Made by a program: the position numbers and the translations under genes
The notes under the pieces: generated by a model
Databases searched by the model: none
What the model was told of the DNA's origin: nothing
The model's input: only the letters and a program-made list of their open reading frames with translations
Shown here: positions 36,423 to 43,542 of the stretch, in pieces
Numbering within the stretch: position 1 is the first letter of the stretch
Layout of the letters: every line of letters begins with the position of its first letter
From: Bacteroidales bacterium
GTDB taxonomy: Bacteria > Bacteroidota > Bacteroidia > Bacteroidales > Muribaculaceae
Length of the DNA: 55,074 nucleotides
Reading direction: 5' to 3'
Assembly: GCA_910575615.1 (NCBI GenBank)
Contig: CAJTEX010000020.1
Span: 1-55,074 of the forward strand

Positions 36423-36512
36423 CCAAAAATCATCGCAAAGAAGGCAGGCAATGCCCCTCTCCACCTCCCCTCACGCATCTGAAATCCTTAAATATCCAAC
36501 ACAGTTAAGACA

Positions 36513-36689
36513 ATGAAAGAATTAGTTGAAAAGGTAGCTTCCCTCTATGAAGCTTTCCAGAAAGAGGCCCAGGCCCAGCTCGAAAACGGCAACAAGGCCG
36601 CAGGCACACGCGCCCGCAAGGCTTCCCTCGAAATCGAGAAGGCAATGAAGGAATTCCGCAAGGCTTCCCTCGAGGCTGCCAAGGCTTAA
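36513..36689 (+). CDS. Histone H1-like small basic DNA-binding protein
   Basis: 58 residues, starting MKELVEKVASLYEAF and ending in KAMKEFRKASLEAAKA. It is Lys/Ala-rich and helical, with the family segment GNKAAGTRARKASLEIEK, as in the proteins annotated as histone H1 throughout Bacteroidetes. It probably binds DNA non-specifically and helps compact the nucleoid. The gene has its own promoter and a 120-base gap before the helicase gene. Confidence 0.85.
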   Translation: MKELVEKVASLYEAFQKEAQAQLENGNKAAGTRARKASLEIEKAMKEFRKASLEAAKA

Positions 36690-36810
36690 CCAGCCCTCAC
36701 AGACCGCTTTCAAGGGCGGGAGCCGGGAGAACGCATCCCCCGGTTCCCGCTCTTGGCATCATTGATTCAGACCTCGCCAACCGCCCTCCCCACTCCCCCA
36801 GCAATCGACA

Positions 36811-39018
36811 ATGGAACAGATGAAGATGACCCCCGACGACAACCTGCGCATGGCGTGGGACTTTGTGGAACGCACCGGAGTAAGCATATTCCTCACCGGA
36901 AAAGCAGGCACCGGAAAGACCACCTTCCTGAGGGAAGTGATGAAAAACAGCGCCAAGACAGCCGTCGTGGTGGCCCCGACAGGAGTAGCCGCCATCAACG
37001 CCCGCGGGGTCACCATCCACTCATTCTTCCAGATCTCCCCCGCCCCATACATCCCCGGGGCCGAGACACGCGACACCTACGGCTTCTCCAAACAGAAACT
37101 GCGCCTGATCCGCTCCATCGACCTGCTGGTCATCGACGAAATCTCGATGGTCAGGGCCGACCTGCTCGATGCCATCGACAACGCCCTGAGGAAATACCGC
37201 CGCGACCCTCGCCCCTTCGGCGGCGTGCAGCTGCTGATGATCGGCGACCTGCAGCAGCTCGCCCCAGTGGTCACCCCACGTGACGAGGAGATACTGCGGG
37301 GCCATTACTCCACCCCCTATTTCTTCGGCAGCCACGCCCTGGCGCGGATTCCATATGTCACAATCAGGCTCGAAAAGGTGTTCCGGCAGCAAGACACAGA
37401 TTTCGTGGAACTGCTCAACCATGTCCGCGACAACAGCCTGACCGAGGCCGACCGGCGGATGCTCGCCTCCAGGCTCGACCCCGCCTTCATCCCCCCCGCC
37501 GGGAGCGGCTACATCCGCCTGACCACCCACAACTCCTCGGCCGACAGCTACAACGACAACCAGCTGCGCAAACTCCCCTCCCGCCCCGTCAGGTACAAGG
37601 CCCAGGTGAAGGGCACATTCCCCGAACTTGCCTACCCCACCGCCGAGGAGCTGGTCATCAAGCCCGGCGCGCAGGTGATGTTCGTCAAGAACGACACAGT
37701 CACCCGGGAGTACTACAACGGCCTGATAGGCCATGTGGTCAACGCCGGCGACCGCAGCGTCAGCATACGTGTCGCCGGGCGGCAGACCCCCATAGAGGTC
37801 ACCCCGCAGGTGTGGGAGAACTCCAGATACAAAATCAACGAGCAGACCAACACGATAGAGACCGAGGTGCAGGGCACATTCACCCAGATGCCGCTGCGGC
37901 TGGCCTGGGCCATCACCATCCACAAGAGCCAGGGCCTGACATTCGACCGGGTGATAATCGACGCGGGCTCATCGTTCGCCCCCGGGCAGGTGTATGTGGC
38001 CCTCAGCCGATGCCGCACCCTTGAGGGGATGGTGCTGGCGACACCCATCGCCGAAGACTCCCTGCGCCCCGACCCCGCGGTGGCCGAGTATATCCTCAAC
38101 CAGGCAGGGGAGGCCCGCCGCAGTGTCGAGATGCTTGACGGGATAAAAGGCGACTATTACCGCCAGCTGCTCGGCGAGCTGTTCACCTTCCGCGACATCG
38201 CCGCCCGCGAGGAATCCCTCTCGCGGCATGTCTACACCAACTACCGCCACAGCTTCCCCCAGGAAAGCGCCGACCTTGAACGCATCGCCCGCGACCTGCG
38301 CGCCCGAGTGATAGAGGTCTCAGACAAATGGACAGCCCTTATCCGCGCCACCCCGCTCCCCTCACTCTCATCTGATGAATTCCTCTTGCGTGTCCGCAAG
38401 AGCGCCGTCTACTTCTACAACACCCTCGTCGACACATTCGGCAACGTCATCGCCCGTTGCGGCAAAATCAAGACCGACAACAAGCGAGCCAACACCCGTG
38501 TGGCCGAACTCACCCTCGACCTCAAGCAATCCATACTGGCCCGGCTCTACCTGCTGCGCGACATCAACGAGCACGGCTACACCGTCTCAAACTATCTCGG
38601 CTTCAAGCAGCAGGCCTGGATGAAAGCCACACGCGACCCCGCCGAGGAAGCCAAAGCGCGCCGGCGCGAGGAGAAGGAGGCCCAGCGAAAGACAAAAGCC
38701 CGCGAACGAGCCGCCCGACAGCCCAAGGAGTCAACCTACGACCTCACCTACCGCCTGTTCCGCCAGGGGTTGTCGCGCGAGGACATCGCCCGCGAGCGCG
38801 GCCTGACCCCGACAACCATCTCCGGCCACCTGCTTAAGTTCATCGAGACCGGCCGCCTGACCGTCGAGGAGGTGCTTCCCCCCGTGGCCATCAACGCCAT
38901 CACCTCCGTCATCACACGCCTCGGCCCCGAGGCCGGCTACACCGCCCTGACCGAGGCCCTCCCCGGCATCGACTACCACGACATCCGCATGGTACTCCAC
39001 TCCCTCCCCAAATCCTGA
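36811..39018 (+). CDS. PIF1/RecD-like superfamily 1 helicase with C-terminal helix-turn-helix
   Basis: 735 residues. Helicase motifs: I GKAGTGKTT (about 30-38), Ia APTGVAAINA, II VIDEISM, III IGDLQQLAP, and the later TIHKSQGLTFDRV and YVALSRCR typical of PIF1/RecD. About residues 560-620 look HRDC-like (REL-style helices), then a Lys/Arg/Glu-rich linker (EEAKARRREEKEAQ) leads to a C-terminal winged or HTH_40-type domain with GLSREDIARERGLTPTTISGHL. It is expected to unwind DNA in repair, or at G-quadruplexes or R-loops. It lies at the left edge of the accessory island. Confidence 0.88.
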   Translation: MEQMKMTPDDNLRMAWDFVERTGVSIFLTGKAGTGKTTFLREVMKNSAKTAVVVAPTGVAAINARGVTIHSFFQISPAPYIPGAETRDTYGFSKQKLRLIRSIDLLVIDEISMVRADLLDAIDNALRKYRRDPRPFGGVQLLMIGDLQQLAPVVTPRDEEILRGHYSTPYFFGSHALARIPYVTIRLEKVFRQQDTDFVELLNHVRDNSLTEADRRMLASRLDPAFIPPAGSGYIRLTTHNSSADSYNDNQLRKLPSRPVRYKAQVKGTFPELAYPTAEELVIKPGAQVMFVKNDTVTREYYNGLIGHVVNAGDRSVSIRVAGRQTPIEVTPQVWENSRYKINEQTNTIETEVQGTFTQMPLRLAWAITIHKSQGLTFDRVIIDAGSSFAPGQVYVALSRCRTLEGMVLATPIAEDSLRPDPAVAEYILNQAGEARRSVEMLDGIKGDYYRQLLGELFTFRDIAAREESLSRHVYTNYRHSFPQESADLERIARDLRARVIEVSDKWTALIRATPLPSLSSDEFLLRVRKSAVYFYNTLVDTFGNVIARCGKIKTDNKRANTRVAELTLDLKQSILARLYLLRDINEHGYTVSNYLGFKQQAWMKATRDPAEEAKARRREEKEAQRKTKARERAARQPKESTYDLTYRLFRQGLSREDIARERGLTPTTISGHLLKFIETGRLTVEEVLPPVAINAITSVITRLGPEAGYTALTEALPGIDYHDIRMVLHSLPKS

Positions 39019-39202
39019 CCCGTCAGAAGGAGGGCCTATACACTTTTTAACTCTACCCCCCGACAACTCCGCGACTACACATCGCGGAGCCATAGCCCCT
39101 GTATGGCTGGCATTGTAGCCATTCTTTCCGTTTTTCATTACATACAGCAGCCCGTCAACCTTGACAACTTTCCATCAATAACAGGTACTCCATAGCAAAA
39201 AG
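39019..39202 (+). other. Intergenic stretch with hairpin behind the helicase gene
   Basis: No gene is supported here. A perfect 8-bp stem CTCCGCGA/TCGCGGAG (39067-39074 with 39082-39089) is followed by a CCATA/TATGG stem and, further on, a short T-rich tract. It may end the helicase transcript. Base composition drops towards AT from about 39130. Confidence 0.5.
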
Positions 39203-39263
39203 TTTTTAATTTTTAATTTTTAATTTTTAATTTTTAATTTTTAATTTTTAATTTTTAATTTTT
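39203..39263 (+). repeat. AT-rich heptamer tandem repeat (TTTTTAA, about 8.7 copies)
   Basis: Nearly perfect head-to-tail copies of TTTTTAA, 61 bases, ending 11 bases before the -33 box of the peptide-cassette promoter. Simple repeats like this vary in copy number by slippage. It could act as an UP-like AT tract or a curved-DNA element for the promoter. Confidence 0.9.
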
Positions 39264-39274
39264 CATAGAAATTA

Positions 39275-39306
39275 TTTGCACATTTCCAATTCAAACATTA
39301 TCTTTG
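39275..39306 (+). promoter_or_regulatory. Promoter of the RiPP cassette
   Basis: TTTG (39275-39278), 20 bases, then TATCTTTG (39299-39306), an excellent match to the consensus. Transcription would start near 39313, so the precursor start codon must lie downstream of that. Confidence 0.82.
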
Positions 39307-39340
39307 TGACGCAGTTAGTTTCACTCCAACCAAAACAGGT

Positions 39341-39688
39341 GTGTTTCTTCCTCCTATAATCAATTTCATTCTCACTTTTTTAGATACAGGCCATCTGAAA
39401 AAAGACAATCAGCTTGCAAGAGTAAATGCTTTCATCGAAAGCCTCTCACTTCCATCCACCACAGATGGCATAATCCTTGTTGACTCCGAAATGGAATCGC
39501 ATGGAGCCATTGACACACTGACTGATTGGCAGAACGGTGGCAATTGCAAAAATGATTCACTTGGATCTTGCAGCACAAATAAAGGAAGTTGTGTAAATTC
39601 AGGTGTCGGTTGCATAAACTCCAAAAATGGCAGCAATTGTGACAACAAAAATACTGTCGGGAGTAATTGCCAGCAGGTTTGCAACTGA
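39341..39688 (+). CDS. Putative RiPP precursor peptide: leader, Gly-Gly site, 7-Cys core
   Basis: 115 codons from GTG 39341. No in-frame ATG precedes the leader; a CTG at 39395 followed by AAA AAA looks like a natural start (giving 97 residues), so the start is uncertain. The leader (LARVNAFIESLSLPSTTDG, ILVDSEME) ends with N65-G66-G67. The 48-residue core has seven cysteines at 69, 77, 84, 91, 100, 110 and 114, each preceded within three residues by glycine or the motif G-S-N (except the last), and is very rich in Asn, Ser and Gly. Position and promoter, together with the downstream radical SAM maturase and C39 exporter, support a modified, secreted peptide. No named family is recognised. 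Confidence 0.72.
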   Translation: MFLPPIINFILTFLDTGHLKKDNQLARVNAFIESLSLPSTTDGIILVDSEMESHGAIDTLTDWQNGGNCKNDSLGSCSTNKGSCVNSGVGCINSKNGSNCDNKNTVGSNCQQVCN

Positions 39689-39733
39689 CAATTAACGCCC
39701 AACGTGTCAAACAATAATGGCTGCCTCGTATTA

Positions 39734-39774
39734 GTTTTGTGCGCTGTCTTCGAAGAAAGGATGGCACACAAAAC
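39734..39774 (+). promoter_or_regulatory. Stem-loop between precursor and maturase genes
   Basis: GTTTTGTGCGC (39734-39744) pairs with GCACACAAAAC (39764-39774) with one mismatch, and TCTTCGAAGA forms an inner palindrome. No T run follows. It could protect the precursor mRNA end or reduce read-through, so that more precursor than enzyme is made. Confidence 0.55.
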
Positions 39775-39845
39775 GTACGATGCAGTGGCACGAATATACT
39801 TAGTGACGTGTATTTTTAGGTGCTTATCAAACATAATTATGATTT

Positions 39846-41141
39846 ATGAAACTTAGCAAGTTCAACAACTTTATACCATTACCGGGCGACAAAGTATTGG
39901 CATACAACGCATTCACAAGACGCTATCTAATTATGCCATCCTCAATATCCTATATTGTTTCCAATCTGCGTGAGGGAGACGATTTCGGCAATCTCAGCAG
40001 CTCAACTCTTCAATGCCTTACAGAAACCGGTTTTATAATCAAGAATGATGCTGATGAACTGACTGTGCTTGATAAGGACATCATCAATCTTGATTGTGAC
40101 CCAAGTAGTTATGAGCTGACAGTCAATCCTACTTTGGATTGTAACTTCAGATGTTGGTACTGTTATGAACAACATGGAAAAGGCACCAAGCTGAATAACG
40201 ACATCTTAAATCGAATAAAGAAACACCTTAACAACACCCTGCAACCACCTGTCGAGATATTTTACCTCAGTTTTTTTGGAGGCGAGCCTCTACTTCAATT
40301 TGAGGACGTATGTAAACCTTTGATGGAATATTCCAGAAGCTTATGTTCTGAGAGAAAAATTGGATTAAGAATTCATTTTACATCTAATTCTTTTCTTGTC
40401 ACAGATAGCATCATTGATTTTCTGAAGCAATATCTGTGTAGTTTTCAAATAACCCTTGATGGGGGAAAAGAATTCCACGACAAAGTCAGATTCACAAATG
40501 ATGGCAAAGGTTCCTACGACAAAATACTCAACAATGTCAAACAGCTGGCGAATAATGGGATTGTCATAACATTGAGGATAAATTACACACTTGGGAATAT
40601 ACACTCAACCGAAAACATCATCAACGACCTTCTGCGAAGTTGTATATGTCACCCAGAAAACATACTTGTCAATTTTCAACGTGTTTGGCAAGATTTCCAC
40701 AACGGAGGAGAAGAGCTGATAAAATCACTATTGAACGAATTCAAAAGAAAGCTTATTTCCAACGGGATGAGATTCTGTATTCCTGATATGTTGAATCCAA
40801 GGACCAGCAGCTGTTATGGAGACAAAGTAAATTCCGCTTGCATTAATTTCGACGGCGACTTTTACAAATGCACTGCCCGTGATTTCATCAAAAGCAATCG
40901 ATGTGGGTATCTGGACACAGAGGGCAAATTAATATGGGACAACGGGAAAGAAGCTTTATGGTCGACTTCGAAATTTATGCATCCGGCTTGCCGCGTATGT
41001 AGGATTGCCCCCATATGCCTTAGCGGGTGCAGACAAAAAAGCATCGAGGGGGTAAAAGAATGCGATTGCCCGCTGTGTTACGATGAAAAAAGAAAAGACG
41101 GATTGATTCTGCAACAATTTGAATCATTGTATATTAATTGA
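39846..41141 (+). CDS. Radical SAM/SPASM peptide maturase
   Basis: 431 residues. The N-terminal about 75 residues (NFIPLPGDKVLAYNAFTRRYL) look like the small recognition region seen in Bacteroidetes peptide maturases. The radical SAM cluster motif C99-x3-C103-x2-C106 lies in LDCNFRCWYCYE, and SFFGGEPLLQ is the GGE motif. The C-terminal SPASM region has cysteines at about 382, 385, 391, 395, 406, 408 and 411 for auxiliary Fe-S clusters. Such enzymes form thioether or carbon-carbon crosslinks in RiPP precursors; the cysteine-rich core upstream suggests thioether bonds. An anaerobic sulfatase maturase is the alternative, but no sulfatase is present. The gene is markedly more AT-rich than the flanking housekeeping genes. 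Confidence 0.86.
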   Translation: MKLSKFNNFIPLPGDKVLAYNAFTRRYLIMPSSISYIVSNLREGDDFGNLSSSTLQCLTETGFIIKNDADELTVLDKDIINLDCDPSSYELTVNPTLDCNFRCWYCYEQHGKGTKLNNDILNRIKKHLNNTLQPPVEIFYLSFFGGEPLLQFEDVCKPLMEYSRSLCSERKIGLRIHFTSNSFLVTDSIIDFLKQYLCSFQITLDGGKEFHDKVRFTNDGKGSYDKILNNVKQLANNGIVITLRINYTLGNIHSTENIINDLLRSCICHPENILVNFQRVWQDFHNGGEELIKSLLNEFKRKLISNGMRFCIPDMLNPRTSSCYGDKVNSACINFDGDFYKCTARDFIKSNRCGYLDTEGKLIWDNGKEALWSTSKFMHPACRVCRIAPICLSGCRQKSIEGVKECDCPLCYDEKRKDGLILQQFESLYIN

Positions 41142-41156
41142 TAACACATTCCCTAA

Positions 41157-43535
41157 ATGACTCAATCAACAATTATATCTCGACCAACCAAATTACTCAA
41201 AATCATAGCGATGTCTTTAGCGATAGCCGCTGGGACACTGAACGGGATAGCTCAAATCAGCGGCACTGTGGTCGACACGGAAGACAATCCCCTGGAAGGA
41301 ATTGCGGTAGTGATGATGCAGTCGCCCGACAGCTTGTTCATCAGCGGCACGATGACCGACATCAATGGTCATTTCTCATTCTCCGGGAACTCATTACCCG
41401 AAAAAGCCATATTGCGAGCCGAGGGTATCGGATACAGAAAAACTGACACAACCGCTGTAAGAGGAACCGCCTGCAGGCTAATGCTGGAAAACTCCGACCT
41501 TAAGCTTGGCGAGGTGACCGTCACACCCCCGTCATTGCAGGTGTCTCCAGGTAAATTCACGTTTTACCCCGGTGATATTGCCTCTTATGCCGACAACGGA
41601 TTCTCACTCCTCGAATACGCTCCTTTATTGCGAATCAGCGACCGGACTGACGTTGTCAGCATCATAGGCAAGGAAAACACCACGGTGTTTATCAACGGCA
41701 AAGAACCCATCGGAGGCGACTATGCCGCCATAAAGCTGCTGCAAGCCGCCGACCCATCGAGAATAAAGCGTGTAGAGATAATTGTGCAACCTGGAATTGC
41801 TGACTCCGAACACGAATCCATAGTGAATGTGATTATGACTCCGCTTAAAGGAAATCTGGTCACATCTGACGTGCTTCTTCATTATATGAATGACCGCCTG
41901 TCCTCCAGGCAGCAGGTGTTCTACTACGGGGAATATGACCGCTGGCAGTTCTCCGCCAGTTTTCACGCAAACGAGTCACGCGAAAAACGCAATTCACATT
42001 CCTCATACACTACCTACGGTGAAAGCTCCAGCCTCCCATATGACCTTGTAAGGATAAACGACGCGACAGAGACCTCAGACAGAAACTGGTTTTCAGCCGA
42101 TGTCGGCAGCAACCTTGACCTTGGCCACCGAAACTCTGTCGGGATGAATCTCAGGCTCAACATGTACCAGACCAAGGTCAGTTCAAATGTATTCTCACTG
42201 TATCAGCCATCCGGCTCCTCGCAGGAGACTTTTGAGCAAACCCACAAGCCATACAAACCCTTCGGGAGCGTCACGTTGAATTATGACCATGACTTGGACT
42301 CCCTCGGGAGCAATTTCTGGGCAAAAGCAGCTTTCTATTTTGATGAAGAGGAGGAATCGACGCATTATAATCCGGAATCACCGCTTTTGGCTTACCGAAT
42401 GCCATTTTCAAAAAAATCAGTCCAGTTCAAAACGGCATGGAACAAAGTGTTCAATGACAAGCTGTCGCTCCAGCTCGGCACAAAAGCATATCATGACAGG
42501 CAGCACTACAGGATGTTTGAGAGCAACAATCCAGCCCTCTCGCCCGACATGCCCATCACTGACAACTTCCGTTATCTGCAGAGTCATGCTGACATCTTCG
42601 GATCGGTGAGATACGACTTTTCAGACATCTTCAGCGTCCAGGTCGGAGCCACGGCAAGATGGTATGAAAGAGTCATAGACCAGTATGTGCAGGACATACA
42701 CCGAAAATACTCTAATTTATACCTCTTGCCATCAGTTTCAGTCAGTCTGAACATAAATTCCAATCATATATTAACCGTCGGATATGAGAGCAACCTGCGC
42801 CAGCCCGACTATGGCTCGGTCAACCCAATTGTAAAATGGCAGACCCCGACTTCATACACCCAAGGCAATCCCGACCTGAAGGCGGAGACAAGCCATAATG
42901 TCAGCCTGACTTACATATTGTTACAGAAAATGGTGTTTGGCGGGAAGTCTTCATTCATAAGCAACACCCCAAGATGGGCGGCGCTCCCCGTAGTGAATGG
43001 AATCACCGCAAGCGGACCGCTCGACATCGGCAAGGCTTCAAGGACCGACCTGTTCGCTTCTTATCAAAACGTGTTCCTGAACTACAGATGGATTTTGACA
43101 GGACAGGTAGAATGGTCATACCAACATTTTTCTGAATTCGGGCTATCCGACTCATATGGAATCGGCTCAGAGAACTCCTCGCAGTGGAAGATGACTCTCG
43201 GCAACAGCTTCTATGTCGGGAAAGCACGTGACTGGAGAATGAATCTGTCTTTGCGATGCGAGTCTCCTGTCGAAGAGCCTTTCTACAGACGCGGATGGCT
43301 GACTGACATCAACATAGACATACGCAAGAGTTTCAAGTGGGGAGGCGCAGTCACGTTATCTGTGGTGAATCTGCTCGACTCGCGGCCCAAAAGCCATTTT
43401 GAATGTGATGCTTATTCAAGCTGGAGCAAAAACACCGGCAGTCAACGTGTCGTGATGTTACGTTTTGACATGACCTTCGGGAATAAATTCGACACCCGAG
43501 ACATGAGTGGCACATCCGGCATGGGTGGAGAATAA
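41157..43535 (+). CDS. Outer-membrane beta-barrel, TonB-dependent-receptor-like
   Basis: 792 residues. A signal peptide (about 1-32, ending GIAQ) precedes a carboxypeptidase-regulatory-like beta domain (about 34-112, ISGTVVDTEDNPLEG), a plug-like domain (about 120-225) and a long barrel of the OMP_b-brl_3 type with many alternating strands. It is placed 15 bases after the maturase and 7 bases before the exporter, so it belongs to the cassette. Possible roles are outer-membrane exit route, re-uptake receptor or immunity/sensing for the peptide; the sequence does not decide. A TolC-like protein would have been the usual partner. Confidence 0.82.
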   Translation: MTQSTIISRPTKLLKIIAMSLAIAAGTLNGIAQISGTVVDTEDNPLEGIAVVMMQSPDSLFISGTMTDINGHFSFSGNSLPEKAILRAEGIGYRKTDTTAVRGTACRLMLENSDLKLGEVTVTPPSLQVSPGKFTFYPGDIASYADNGFSLLEYAPLLRISDRTDVVSIIGKENTTVFINGKEPIGGDYAAIKLLQAADPSRIKRVEIIVQPGIADSEHESIVNVIMTPLKGNLVTSDVLLHYMNDRLSSRQQVFYYGEYDRWQFSASFHANESREKRNSHSSYTTYGESSSLPYDLVRINDATETSDRNWFSADVGSNLDLGHRNSVGMNLRLNMYQTKVSSNVFSLYQPSGSSQETFEQTHKPYKPFGSVTLNYDHDLDSLGSNFWAKAAFYFDEEEESTHYNPESPLLAYRMPFSKKSVQFKTAWNKVFNDKLSLQLGTKAYHDRQHYRMFESNNPALSPDMPITDNFRYLQSHADIFGSVRYDFSDIFSVQVGATARWYERVIDQYVQDIHRKYSNLYLLPSVSVSLNINSNHILTVGYESNLRQPDYGSVNPIVKWQTPTSYTQGNPDLKAETSHNVSLTYILLQKMVFGGKSSFISNTPRWAALPVVNGITASGPLDIGKASRTDLFASYQNVFLNYRWILTGQVEWSYQHFSEFGLSDSYGIGSENSSQWKMTLGNSFYVGKARDWRMNLSLRCESPVEEPFYRRGWLTDINIDIRKSFKWGGAVTLSVVNLLDSRPKSHFECDAYSSWSKNTGSQRVVMLRFDMTFGNKFDTRDMSGTSGMGGE

Positions 43536-43542
43536 GACATCT

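Noticed and set aside
39203-39263. CRISPR array
   Set aside because: The repeat unit is 7 bases with no spacers; it is a simple tandem repeat and no cas genes are present.
39689-39845. Second precursor peptide
   Set aside because: All frames in this gap are short or broken and contain no Gly-Gly/Cys pattern; only the stem-loop is supported.
39846-41141. Anaerobic sulfatase maturase
   Set aside because: Same superfamily, but no sulfatase lies nearby and the context (small Cys-rich frame, C39 exporter) fits peptide maturation better.
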